Assembly: GCF_040518285.1 (NCBI RefSeq)
Contig: NZ_CP155449.1
Span: 3,906,001 to 3,970,000, forward strand
Source of the DNA: Knoellia sp. S7-12
Lineage (GTDB): Bacteria > Actinomycetota > Actinomycetes > Actinomycetales > Dermatophilaceae
Length of the DNA: 64,000 nucleotides
Direction of reading: 5' to 3'
Both the position numbers and the translations under genes were made by a program. Shown piece after piece: positions 1 to 8,361 of the stretch (positions are counted from its first letter, which is position 1; the number at the start of each line of letters is the position of its first letter). The notes beneath the pieces are model-generated. The model was given only the letters and a program-made list of their open reading frames with translations. It had not been told where the DNA came from and searched no databases.

Positions 1-2757
1 CACGCCGTTGACGTCGCCGAGACGGACGAAGAGCTCGGTCGCCGAGTCGCAGAGCGGCAACCCCGGGGCGTAGTCACGCAGTCGGCGATGCACCCGCGCG
101 AGGGCGAACTGAGCTGTGGCAGAGCCTGACCAGTCGTCGACACCTTCAAAGAGGTGAGTCGCCTGCAGCAGCCGCTCACGAGCGGTCTCGAGCACGTCAT
201 AGTCATCAAGCAGGCTGCCCCACGCGAGCGCGACGTAGGCACGCACGACCGGCTCGACCTGGTCGTTGCCGGTGCGGGTCGACCAGTCCAACGCCTCCTC
301 GGCTGCGAGCCGTTCGCCGTTGGCACGGTGGGCTCGGCCCAGGATCACGGCGGCGACGATGGCACCCGCGAGGTCACCGTCGAGCAGCATCGACCGGCGT
401 GCCCGTGTCGCGAGCGTCGCGGCCAGGCGAGAGTGGGCTGTTTCGTGGCGCAGGTGCGCCTCGACGAGATCGAGGTGCGCGAGTCCGCGACGGTCGTCCG
501 TGCGGTCAGGATCGAGATTGCCCCGCACGGTGTCCGCGACGGCGAACCAGCTGTCGATCTCGAGGCCGCCCAGGGCGTGCTGCCCGAGAAGGACGAGGAG
601 CCGCCAAGCCGTCGAGGGGTCGGACTCGGCCACCTCGCGAGCGCACAGGACGAATGCGTCCTGTTCGGTGCGGAAGAACTCGAGCGCCTCGTGGGGGTCG
701 ACACCGCTGCCGCCGCGCCGCAGCCGCCCACCTTCGGGGCACGCCGGCAGCGGCAGGAACTGCACCGGGTAGCCCTGGGCCTGGGGCAGCGCCGTCACGA
801 GCAGGGTTTGCGCAACCCGGCCCAGAGCTCCGGTGACGTCCGGCGGCACCTCGGACTGGACGGCATACAGGCGCACGAGGTCGTGGAGGACGAACTGGGT
901 CGAGAGTCCCTCACGGGACTCCACTTCGAGCAGGTATGCCGCGTGGAGCTCGTCGAGGGCAGCGTCACCATCTGCGTCCGGACCGACGAGCGACGACAAC
1001 AGCCAGCGGCTCGCCGCGCGGAACGGGAGGGCAGCGAAGGTGCCGAGGAGCTCACGGGCTCCAGGGCTGAGCGGCGCCTCTGCGAGCCCGAGGCCGGCAT
1101 AGACCGCCCGGTCGGACGGCTCGGCCGCTGGCTGTCCACCGATCTCCTTGGCCAGTGACGTGGCAGCCCGGCGCAACGACAGGTCGGGCCGCGACGCCAC
1201 GCGCTGAGCGGTGATGCGCAGCAGCAGGGGCAATCCGAGGCAGGCCTGGGCCAGCTGCCTGAGGCCATCGGGCTCGACACCCACTCGACTGTCACCGACG
1301 AGTCCGCCGAGGAGGACCTCGCTCTCGTCGTCGGTCAACGCGCTCACGACGATGCGCACCGTGGGTTCGCACTCGGAGAGTGGCTGCCTGCTGGTCAGAA
1401 TGGCAGCCGAGGGGGCACGTGCCGGCAGGAGCTCACGGACGTCGACGTCCGCGCCGATGTCGTCGAGCACGATGAGGAGGCGCTTGGTGTCGAGGATCGA
1501 GCGATACATCGCCACGCGTGCGTCGTGGGTTGCGGGCAGGACGTCAGGCGGCACACCGAGAAGCTGCAGGAAGTGCGAGAGGACGCTCGTGACGCCGGCT
1601 CGCCCGGTCTCGCTGTTGAGGTGGAGATAGAGGGTGCCGTCGGGGAAGTCGTCGCGCAGCCGGTGGGCCGCCTCGACCGCGAGCGCCGTCTTGCCCATGC
1701 CGCCGAGACCGGTGACGGCGATGACCGGCGCTGGTCCGACGCTCGACCCCGCAGTCGCCGCGGAGCGAATGCGCTCGAGCTCGCTGGCCCGCCCGACGAG
1801 GTTGGCCACACTGCGTGGCACCGTGCGCGGCGCAGGGACCTGTCGCAGCCGTGGGAGTGCGGACGCGTCGGACTTCGGTGTCTGCGGGGTTGTGGCCGTG
1901 CCCCTACCAACGCTGCCGCTCCCGCTGCCACCGGCGCTGTCACTGTCAGTGCCACCAACACTGCCACTGCCACCGTCGTCGAAGCTGAGGACGTCGTGGT
2001 GGGCCGCGGCGAGGATCGGACCGGGTCGAACCCCGAGGTCGTCATCGAGGCGGGTGTAGATCTCGCGATAGATGCTGAGCGCCGCCGCCTGGCGACCCAC
2101 GCGCACGAGCACCCTCATGAGGAGGGCGTGCACGTGCTCGTCGAAGGGATGGAGCTCGCTGAGGTGTCCCAGCTCGCTCACCAGACCATCGAGATGGCCG
2201 GTGGCCAGGTCCACATCCATGCGCTCGAGGGCGATCTCGAGGCTCTCCTCGTCGATCCGTCGGCGGCGGGCGTCGACGTCAGGGCTGTCGGTGACCCCCT
2301 CGAGGGCAGGGCCAAAGGCGAGGGACTCGGCCTCGTGGAGCAGGGCGTGCTTCTCGGGGCTCGCCACTTCGAGCGTCGACGCGCGCCGGATCAGGGCGCT
2401 GCGATGACTGAGGTCGGTCCAGACCTCCTCGTGGAGCCGGTAGCCCGCCTCGTGAGTGACGACGAGCTGGTCCGGAGCCACCTTGCGCCGCAGACCCGAC
2501 ACGACAGCCTGAACTCGGTTTCGCGGCGAGGCGTGGGGGCGACCGGACCAGATCCATTCGGCGAGCGCGTCAACGGTGACAACTCGTCGCTCGGCGACCA
2601 CGAGTGCAGCGACGAGGAGGCGCTCCGACGGGGTGAGTGACACGTCCTCACCGCGACAGGCCAGAGCGACCGGCCCGAGCACGCACGCAGACAGATCCCC
2701 TCCGGGTGCCTCTGGGGCACTCCGAACCGGTGTTCCTCCAAGGGAGCGACTGGCCAC
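1..2757 (-). CDS. SARP/AfsR-family transcriptional regulator, 5' part (3' end off the window)
   Basis: The minus strand is open from the left edge to about 2757 (919 codons with no stop). It reads as a winged-helix OmpR-like DNA-binding domain (VLGPVAL, then LTPSERLLVAAL and PRNRVQAVVSGLRRK), a BTAD domain of TPR type, a low-complexity Gly/Ser linker, and an NB-ARC/AAA ATPase. The Walker A motif GLGGMGKT lies near residue 348 (about 1687-1716) and is followed by LLIVLDDIG as Walker B. A helical, TPR-like C-terminal region then continues to position 1. This order is that of SARP regulators, which activate secondary-metabolite or stress genes. The start is uncertain: GTG at 2757 is the first in-frame start after a stop, while a GGAGGGG stretch near 2697-2703 could serve GTG 2682. 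No metabolite cluster is visible nearby. Confidence 0.85.
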   Translation of the reverse strand, partial: MASRSLGGTPVRSAPEAPGGDLSACVLGPVALACRGEDVSLTPSERLLVAALVVAERRVVTVDALAEWIWSGRPHASPRNRVQAVVSGLRRKVAPDQLVVTHEAGYRLHEEVWTDLSHRSALIRRASTLEVASPEKHALLHEAESLAFGPALEGVTDSPDVDARRRRIDEESLEIALERMDVDLATGHLDGLVSELGHLSELHPFDEHVHALLMRVLVRVGRQAAALSIYREIYTRLDDDLGVRPGPILAAAHHDVLSFDDGGSGSVGGTDSDSAGGSGSGSVGRGTATTPQTPKSDASALPRLRQVPAPRTVPRSVANLVGRASELERIRSAATAGSSVGPAPVIAVTGLGGMGKTALAVEAAHRLRDDFPDGTLYLHLNSETGRAGVTSVLSHFLQLLGVPPDVLPATHDARVAMYRSILDTKRLLIVLDDIGADVDVRELLPARAPSAAILTSRQPLSECEPTVRIVVSALTDDESEVLLGGLVGDSRVGVEPDGLRQLAQACLGLPLLLRITAQRVASRPDLSLRRAATSLAKEIGGQPAAEPSDRAVYAGLGLAEAPLSPGARELLGTFAALPFRAASRWLLSSLVGPDADGDAALDELHAAYLLEVESREGLSTQFVLHDLVRLYAVQSEVPPDVTGALGRVAQTLLVTALPQAQGYPVQFLPLPACPEGGRLRRGGSGVDPHEALEFFRTEQDAFVLCAREVAESDPSTAWRLLVLLGQHALGGLEIDSWFAVADTVRGNLDPDRTDDRRGLAHLDLVEAHLRHETAHSRLAATLATRARRSMLLDGDLAGAIVAAVILGRAHRANGERLAAEEALDWSTRTGNDQVEPVVRAYVALAWGSLLDDYDVLETARERLLQATHLFEGVDDWSGSATAQFALARVHRRLRDYAPGLPLCDSATELFVRLGDVNGV

Positions 2758-2839
2758 CCGCCGAGGCTATCGATGCTGGGCATGCCTGTCATCAGGAAGA
2801 GCCGGAGCGTCTCATCCTGATGGGTGGGTTGAGGTGGTC

Positions 2840-3736
2840 TCAGTGGGTCATGCTGAAGGCAGCCACCACCCCGTTGTGGTCAGATTTCGTCCCGTCGACG
2901 ACGTAGTGGTTCGTCATCTCCATGAGGCGGCTCGACGGAACACGCACCCACTCGTAGATGTAGTCGATCCGACGATTGCCCAGGGTCGGCAGGTTGGTCA
3001 CACCCAGTTGCGAGTAGCCCGACCGCAGGCCCGGGATGGCACCGGCGGCTTGGCTCTCCTCGAGCACGGTGTAGGGGAACCGTGAGTACTGAACGCGCTT
3101 GTCGTCCTGGTAGTCGACGTTGAAGTCGCCGCTGACGACGACCTGGCCGTTGTCGGAGCGCGCGACGGCCAGGTCGCGGATCATCCGGATGTGCTTCTCG
3201 GCGTCGCCGGTGCGTGGCAGGTCGTAGGGAGAGCCGTTGTCGTCGATGTGCGCGTTGAGGTGGCTGTTGACGTGGTTGACGTGCCGCCCGCTGGGGATGT
3301 GCTCCCAGCTGATCCAGGTGAGGTAGCGCGGCGGCGGGGGCTCGGCGCTCCCGCCGGTGTCACAGACGAACGTCGAGCCCCGGTCGCCGCTGCTCGTCGC
3401 CCGGAACATCGACTTGCGGGCGAGCAGCGGCTCGGCTCCGGGCCACGTGCCGGACGGCATGTAGAGGTGCCAGCCGTTGTTGTCGGCCCAGGTCCGCAGT
3501 TCGTCGCGACGGAACTGCACCTCGTTGAGACCGAGCAGGTGGCAGTGGCCTGCGATGAGGTTGAGGTCATGGATGAAGTCGGCGTGCGAGATGGTGCTGA
3601 GGATGTTGAGGTGGCCGACCCGGAAGGTCGAGCTCACCGCAGAGGCTGAGCTCGCGGCGGCCACAGTGGTGGCGGCGCCGGCTCCGGCGACGAGGCCGAG
3701 CCGGGCCAGTGATCGACGACTGATCGTTGAGGTCAT
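2840..3736 (-). CDS. Secreted endonuclease/exonuclease/phosphatase (EEP) family protein
   Basis: The 298-residue protein opens with a twin-arginine signal (SRRSLARLGL) and an Ala-rich hydrophobic stretch that probably ends near residue 33. The mature part shows the EEP order: an early NILS strand, GLNEVQ with the metal-binding Glu, SGDFNVDY with Asp and Asn, and SDHNGVVAAF with the terminal Asp-His pair. The family cleaves phosphodiesters in nucleic acids, phosphoinositides or sphingomyelin using Mg2+, and the substrate cannot be told here. Export by Tat suggests an extracellular folded enzyme. The gene ends 82 bp before the SARP start, on the same strand. The catalytic residues appear complete. 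Confidence 0.85.
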   Translation of the reverse strand: MTSTISRRSLARLGLVAGAGAATTVAAASSASAVSSTFRVGHLNILSTISHADFIHDLNLIAGHCHLLGLNEVQFRRDELRTWADNNGWHLYMPSGTWPGAEPLLARKSMFRATSSGDRGSTFVCDTGGSAEPPPPRYLTWISWEHIPSGRHVNHVNSHLNAHIDDNGSPYDLPRTGDAEKHIRMIRDLAVARSDNGQVVVSGDFNVDYQDDKRVQYSRFPYTVLEESQAAGAIPGLRSGYSQLGVTNLPTLGNRRIDYIYEWVRVPSSRLMEMTNHYVVDGTKSDHNGVVAAFSMTH

Positions 3737-3798
3737 GCCTCAGAGGTTCACGGTCGTCGCTGCGGATTCGCTGCGGATCGGCTGCGAACGACCGCTCC

Positions 3799-4203
3799 TC
3801 AGATGGCGCGGGCCCGATTGTTGCGTGGGTTGTGCTCGAGCTCGATGAGTCCGAGCTCCTCGAGCAGGGGCGGGAGATACATCCCGAAGCGCCCGCGATA
3901 GCCCTTGCGCAGGCCGTACCAGCCGCGCACGGGGTTGTCCTCGGAGCGACCCCACGCCTCGATCGTTCCGTCCTTGGCAGCCTTCTTCTCGTCAGCGGCA
4001 CCGAGCTCGACCCAGTCACCGTGCTCCCTCAGCATCGCGTGGAGGTCCTCGATGGCGCTGAGGTGGTAGCTGAGGGTCGTTGACCCGACCTGGCACACGA
4101 GCGCGGGCGGATCACCGGCCTCGTCGCGATACATCGTGTAGGCCGACGTCCCGGGGGCTGTCGTCAGCTCCCAGGGGGACTCCTTGGTTCCGTCTCCGCT
4201 CAT
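3799..4203 (-). CDS. Small conserved actinobacterial protein of unknown function
   Basis: This 134-residue soluble protein resembles a family found widely in actinobacteria, recognisable by SPWELTTAPGTSAYTMYRDE, LVCQVGSTTLSYHL and the C-terminal GWYGLRKGYRGRFGMYLPPL. It has no signal peptide or membrane segment. I know no experimental function for the family. It starts 12 bp after the stop of the MmcQ/YjbR gene on the same strand and is probably the last gene of the operon that begins at 7351. Confidence 0.75.
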   Translation of the reverse strand: MSGDGTKESPWELTTAPGTSAYTMYRDEAGDPPALVCQVGSTTLSYHLSAIEDLHAMLREHGDWVELGAADEKKAAKDGTIEAWGRSEDNPVRGWYGLRKGYRGRFGMYLPPLLEELGLIELEHNPRNNRARAI

Positions 4204-4215
4204 CCTCGCAGTGTC

Positions 4216-4632
4216 TCAGTCACCGAGGTGCTCGCGGACGAGTTTCTTGGGAGCTTTTGCCGCCCACGCCTCGGTGATGATCTCGGCGAGCTCGTCACGG
4301 TCGATCTCGCCCAGCCGCGAGAGCCGCACCAGGACACCGTTGAACCCTCGGAAGTGGTCGATGGTGAAGAAGGGGCCGTCGGCTTCGAGTAGGGCCAACG
4401 TCACTCCCTCGTCGCCGGTCATGACGACGAGCAGGTCGTCCCACATCTCACCGGTCTCGGGGTCGATGGCCGTCTTGTGCGGCATCCGATAGAGGAGGAA
4501 GCCCTTGCCGCGAACCTTCCAGGTCGGGCGGTCGCCCCACGAGATGCCGAGTTCGGTCTCGGGCAGCGCCGCGGCGATCTCGTCGACGTCGCTGGCTCGG
4601 GCCTTGCGTGCTTTGCGTGCCCTGGGTGCCAT
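4216..4632 (-). CDS. MmcQ/YjbR-family protein
   Basis: The 138-residue protein has a basic N-terminus (MAPRARKARKAR) followed by the MmcQ/YjbR fold: LPETELGISWGDRPTWKVRGK, DDLLVVMTGDEG, and a C-terminal helix ending in KLVREHLGD. The family has a double-wing, CyaY-like fold and is often annotated as DNA-binding, although no clear biochemical role is established. ATG 4632 is preferred to an upstream in-frame GTG/ATG because it overlaps the stop of the preceding gene as TGATG, an arrangement typical of translational coupling. It lies between DUF2461 and a small conserved gene in the same operon. Confidence 0.8.
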   Translation of the reverse strand: MAPRARKARKARASDVDEIAAALPETELGISWGDRPTWKVRGKGFLLYRMPHKTAIDPETGEMWDDLLVVMTGDEGVTLALLEADGPFFTIDHFRGFNGVLVRLSRLGEIDRDELAEIITEAWAAKAPKKLVREHLGD

Positions 4633-5327
4633 CAGCGCCGCTCCGGCTTCTCGCTCGCACCGACGTACTGCTCGCACCACTCGATGAGCGGTCGCATGGC
4701 CGTCCAGTCCTCGCGCACCCGATCGACGACCTCGTCGGACTCGAGCCAGTCCGGCGTGCCGTGGTCGCGCGTCGCTGTGAGGGTGCGGTGCCGGAGCAGC
4801 TCGAGTCGCGGATGATCTGCCGGTATGCCGCGAGGTCGCGTCGCGAGCACGTCACCTCCGATGTCAAAACCGTTGTCCAACAACGTGTTGACGAGATCCA
4901 TGAGCTGGTCACCCACGACGTCGTTGTCGACACTCGCGCGATAGTGAGCCACTTGGTCCGACTCCGACGCATAGAAGCCGCCGGCGGTGCGGAGGCCGTC
5001 GGCGCCGACCTGGACGTACCAGCCCATCCGCGACGACGTTGGCACGAAGACACCCTGGTGGTTCTTGTAGGGCGTCTTGTCCTTGCTGAAGCGGACGTCG
5101 CGATTGGGCCGGAAGACCTTGGGTTCACCGAACTCCTCGGTGAGCACGTCGGCAAGGTGAGCCAACGGCTCGCGGACGCTCGCGGCATACCGGTCCTTGT
5201 TCGCGGTCCACCACTCACGTGAGTTGGACTCCTCGAGCTCGCGATAGAACTCGACGGCGTCGAGCGGGATGCCGGGCACATCTGCCGAGTCCGGGTCAGC
5301 CGAAGCCGTGGATGGCGAGCGGGTCAT
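4632..5327 (-). CDS. DUF2461 domain-containing protein
   Basis: This 231-residue protein carries the DUF2461 hallmarks: an N-terminal FYRELEESNSREWWTANKDRY, then VFRPNRDVRFSKDKTPYKNHQG, GWYVQVGADGL and GGFYASESDQVAHYR. The family is cytosolic with no settled function. ATG 5327 is chosen because GAGGAGGAGG lies 7 bases upstream. This start lies inside the 3' end of the preceding fusion gene (32-bp overlap), consistent with translational coupling. A later GTG at 5279 would remove the overlap but has no ribosome-binding site. The stop overlaps the start of the MmcQ gene. Confidence 0.85.
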   Translation of the reverse strand: MTRSPSTASADPDSADVPGIPLDAVEFYRELEESNSREWWTANKDRYAASVREPLAHLADVLTEEFGEPKVFRPNRDVRFSKDKTPYKNHQGVFVPTSSRMGWYVQVGADGLRTAGGFYASESDQVAHYRASVDNDVVGDQLMDLVNTLLDNGFDIGGDVLATRPRGIPADHPRLELLRHRTLTATRDHGTPDWLESDEVVDRVREDWTAMRPLIEWCEQYVGASEKPERR

Positions 5328-6765
5328 GAAGCGCCTCCTCCTCGTAGGACAGGTGAGCCAGGAGCGACTCGGTGAGCTGGTCGAGCGCGCCCGACAGGGT
5401 GTCGAGGGCTCGTTGACCGTCGGAGCCGTAGCCGGGATCGCCCACGAGGGCGACGAGCGCCTGGTCCAGCTGGTCGAGCAGGCCTGCAATCACCTCGTGC
5501 TCGTCGTGAAGGCGGGTGACGATGGGCTCCAGCGATGGATCGGCGCGCAGAAGGTGCGGGAACATGCCGCGGTCCTCGTTGGTGTGGTGGCCGGTGACGA
5601 TCCGGCAGTAGGACTCGCAGTAGGCGCCGAGGGTCCAGTTGTTCTGGCGCATCGTCATCGTGTTGATGACCGAACGCGCCTGCCCGACGCTCGTGTGGCC
5701 CTCGCGGACCTGCCGGACGATGTCGCGGACCTGGTCGAGCTCGGAGCGCAGGTAGTCGTGGACCTCGACGAGGTGCGCCGGAATGGCGAGCTGCGCGGCG
5801 GTGAAGGACGAACTGTCCTGTGTCGCAACCGCTTCCCGCTCGGCCGGCGCAGGTGATTCCGTCTCCAGCGGCACGCCGGGCGACCCACCCTCACGCTCAG
5901 CAGCGACGAGCTCACGGGTGAGTGGCATGACCTCGGCGGCGAAGCGGCGCACGAAGTCGGGGTCGTCGGCACCGACGATGAAGGTGTCCATCCCGATGCC
6001 CACGGCGAGGTCGGTGAGCTGCTCCGCCCAGTCCTTGGGAGTCCCACGAAAGAGGCCGGAACCGGAGCCGAACTGGCCGAAGATGTTGTAGATCCGACGG
6101 ATGTCCTGGGGAGCGCGGCCTGCGGCCACGGCAGCCTCGTCGAGGCGGGCGCTGAGGTCGGGCAGGGCCGGTGGGTCGGCGTAGCCCATCGACGGGACCC
6201 AGCCGTCCGCGAGTTGTCCCGTGAGTCTGATCATCCGGGGCTTGTAGGCGCCGAGCCAGATGGGGATGTCGTGGGCAGGACGCGGCCCCGGCTTGAGACC
6301 GTGGTTCGAGTAGTGCTCGCCGTCGAGGCGCCCTCTCTCCCCCGCCCAGAACGATCGGATGATCGTCATCGCCTCGACGAGCGCGTCGACGGACTCCTTG
6401 GGAGTCTTGCCGCCCCCACCGGCGGCCTCGATCCCATCCCAGAACGCGCCCGCGCCGAGGCCGAGCTCGACCCGGCCGCCGGTGAGGAGATCCAGGCTCG
6501 CTGCCGCCTTGGCGAGCACGACGGGCGGGCGGAGCGGCAGGTTGGCGACGTTGGTGGACAACCGGATCTGAGTCGTCCTGGAGCCGATCGCAGAGAGCAG
6601 GGTCCACGTGTCGAGGTGGGCTGCTTGATAGGGGTGGTCCTGGATGCTCACGTGATCGAGGCCGAGGACATCAGCGAGCTGGGCCAGCTCGAGGACCTCG
6701 TGGTGGCGGGCAGCGTCGGGGCTCGGGAAGATGCCGAACTCCACGTCTAGGCCGTAGTCGGGCAT
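5296..6765 (-). CDS. Luciferase-like flavin/F420 oxidoreductase fused to a hemerythrin-like domain
   Basis: The 489-residue protein has two parts. Residues 1-300 form a luciferase-like monooxygenase (LLM) TIM barrel: FGIFPSPDAARHHEVLELAQ, STNVANLPLRPPVVLAKAAASLDLLTGGR with the usual GLGAG, and PIWLGAYKPRMIRLTGQLADG. After a Pro/Glu-rich linker (about 300-325), residues about 335-485 form a four-helix HHE domain with EVHDYLR, TGHHTNEDRGMFPHL, LHDEHEVIAGLL and HLSYEEEAL. These supply the His and acidic ligands of a hemerythrin-type di-iron site. LLM enzymes use reduced FMN or F420, while the HHE domain could bind O2 or iron. The gene starts 4 bp after the FMN reductase stop, so a reductase-oxygenase pair is likely. 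The substrate is unknown. ATG 6765 is used. Confidence 0.88.
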   Translation of the reverse strand: MPDYGLDVEFGIFPSPDAARHHEVLELAQLADVLGLDHVSIQDHPYQAAHLDTWTLLSAIGSRTTQIRLSTNVANLPLRPPVVLAKAAASLDLLTGGRVELGLGAGAFWDGIEAAGGGGKTPKESVDALVEAMTIIRSFWAGERGRLDGEHYSNHGLKPGPRPAHDIPIWLGAYKPRMIRLTGQLADGWVPSMGYADPPALPDLSARLDEAAVAAGRAPQDIRRIYNIFGQFGSGSGLFRGTPKDWAEQLTDLAVGIGMDTFIVGADDPDFVRRFAAEVMPLTRELVAAEREGGSPGVPLETESPAPAEREAVATQDSSSFTAAQLAIPAHLVEVHDYLRSELDQVRDIVRQVREGHTSVGQARSVINTMTMRQNNWTLGAYCESYCRIVTGHHTNEDRGMFPHLLRADPSLEPIVTRLHDEHEVIAGLLDQLDQALVALVGDPGYGSDGQRALDTLSGALDQLTESLLAHLSYEEEALHDPLAIHGFG

Positions 6766-6769
6766 GGAC

Positions 6770-7351
6770 TCAGTTTTGCAGCGTTCTGAGGGCGCCGGCC
6801 CAGCGTTCGACGGCGGTGAGCATCGTCTTGCGCTTGGCTGGCTGGTAGTCGCGTGGGGTCATCGCGCCCGAGGGGTCCATGTCGTCGAACGTCGACAGCT
6901 CGACCTGGGCGCGGACCACGGCGATCTGCAACTCGTTGAGCGTGAGCTTGAGCTGCTCGGCGGCGCGGAATCCGCCGTTGCTGCCATAGCAGACGATGCC
7001 TGCGACCTTGTCGTTCCACTCGGCGTAGACGAAGTCGAGGGCGTTCTTGAGCTGGCCGGGAATGCCGTGGTTGTACTCCGGCGTGACGAAGACGAACGCG
7101 TCGTAGCCGGCGACCTTCTTGGCCCAGGCCCGGGTGTGGGCCTGCGTGTAGTTGCCCGAGCTCGCCGGTTCAGGCTCGTCGAGGTTGGGCAGGTCCTGCT
7201 CGGCAAGGTCCACCAGGTCATAGGTCGCGGCCTTGCGGTTGCGGGTCCCCTCCATGACCCACGCGGCGACGGTGGGTCCGGATCGCTCTGGTCGCGAGGA
7301 GGCGATGATGACGGCGATCTTCAGCTGCGCGGACTGCTGTGGCGTGGCCAT
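6770..7351 (-). CDS. NADPH-dependent FMN reductase
   Basis: This 193-residue flavodoxin-like reductase shows the phosphate-binding loop IIASSRPERSG near its N-terminus, TPEYNHGIPGQLKNALDFV (the FMN isoalloxazine-contact motif of the NADPH_dep_FMN_red family) and CYGSNGGFRAAEQL. It reduces FMN or quinones with NAD(P)H in the cytosol. ATG 7351 (MATPQQSAQLK) is taken as the start because the sequence upstream of it lacks family similarity. The gene leads an operon running to about 3799, and the next gene is the luciferase-like/hemerythrin fusion only 4 bp away. The likely role is therefore supply of reduced flavin to that enzyme. Confidence 0.88.
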   Translation of the reverse strand: MATPQQSAQLKIAVIIASSRPERSGPTVAAWVMEGTRNRKAATYDLVDLAEQDLPNLDEPEPASSGNYTQAHTRAWAKKVAGYDAFVFVTPEYNHGIPGQLKNALDFVYAEWNDKVAGIVCYGSNGGFRAAEQLKLTLNELQIAVVRAQVELSTFDDMDPSGAMTPRDYQPAKRKTMLTAVERWAGALRTLQN

Positions 7352-7570
7352 GCGCCCAGTCTCCACCGCCAGGCGCGAGGATGCAGGCGTGGCGTCGCTC
7401 CTCACCCTCAACGTCTCGGACCCTCCACGGCGACGCAACGAGAGCGGAAGCGGCAGTGGCTCACGGCATACGCCATGGTCGTTCAGGAGTGGGACCGCGC
7501 GGCGGGGCAGGCAGCGTCCACGAGCCGCACATCGACGGCCTGACCGATCACTCGGCTCTGACGGTCACGC

Positions 7571-8350
7571 TCAGCTGATCAGGTCGGCATAGACGACGAC
7601 GTTGTCGACGTGGCTGCCGGTGTCGCCATCGAGCACTCCACCGCAGGTGATGAGGCGCAGCGAGGCACGGTTGACGGAGCCGTAGACCTCCTCGGAGGGG
7701 AACTTCGCCTTCGGATACTGCCCGATGCTGGTCACGCCGAACGTTGCCGTCGTGCCGTCCTCGCGGGCCACCTGGATCTTGTCTCCCTTGCGCATCCCGC
7801 TGAGCTTGAAGAAGACCGCGGGCTTGCTCTTCTTCGTCACGTGGGCCGCGATGATGGCCGGCCCGAGCTCACCCGGGGTGGGGCTGCTGGTGAACCAGCC
7901 CGCGTCGGTGCCGGTCTCCGGCACCTCCATCCGCTTGTCGGACTTGAGCTTCAGGTCGATGATCGGGGCACTCACGCCGAGACCCGGGAGGATCACCTTC
8001 GTGGGTCGCGATCGCTCGAGCAGAGGTCCCTTGGGTGTCTGGTATGCCGTGTCGGCCGGTGCCGCAGGCGCCGCGGGTGCCGCACCGCCGTGGCCGGCGT
8101 GAGGATTCTGGGCGGCCCCGGACGGTGAGGCCGAGGTCGACGGTGTTGAAGTCGATGGTGACGGCGTCGCGGGTGTGGGCGAGCCTCCGTGGCCGGCGTG
8201 ACCGCCCTGGTCGGCGGCGACCTTGGGCGGCGCGCCCGACTGCTGCGACAGGGCATAACCCGTCGCACCGATGCCGAGCAGCCCGAAGGCCATGACGGCC
8301 GCAGCCGACACCGTGAGGCGCCGACTGCGGCCAGATATGTCGTCAGTCAT
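7571..8350 (-). CDS. Class F sortase
   Basis: The 259-residue protein has an N-terminal signal anchor (about residues 13-35) and an Ala/Pro/Ser/Thr-rich extracellular stalk containing two His-Gly blocks (GGHAGHGG and NPHAGHGG). The sortase fold starts near RPTKVILPGLGVSAPI. The catalytic His lies in IIAAHVT, Cys in LITCGGVLD, and the expected late Val-rich strand in NVVVYADLIS. Class F sortases are actinobacterial transpeptidases that attach proteins to the cell wall or process them. The gene starts 11 bp after the stop of a secreted CHRD-like protein, its probable substrate. The His-rich stalk is unusual and could bind metal. Confidence 0.88.
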   Translation of the reverse strand: MTDDISGRSRRLTVSAAAVMAFGLLGIGATGYALSQQSGAPPKVAADQGGHAGHGGSPTPATPSPSTSTPSTSASPSGAAQNPHAGHGGAAPAAPAAPADTAYQTPKGPLLERSRPTKVILPGLGVSAPIIDLKLKSDKRMEVPETGTDAGWFTSSPTPGELGPAIIAAHVTKKSKPAVFFKLSGMRKGDKIQVAREDGTTATFGVTSIGQYPKAKFPSEEVYGSVNRASLRLITCGGVLDGDTGSHVDNVVVYADLIS

Positions 8351-8361
8351 GGGAGGTCCGA

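Noticed and set aside
154..2640. Plus-strand open frames over the SARP gene
   Set aside because: The minus strand gives one continuous SARP protein with BTAD and NB-ARC motifs from 2757 to the window edge.
7352..7570. Possible small gene between the FMN reductase and the sortase
   Set aside because: A short coding-like tail (QEWDRAAGQ) has no start, ribosome-binding site or family, so it is not supported.
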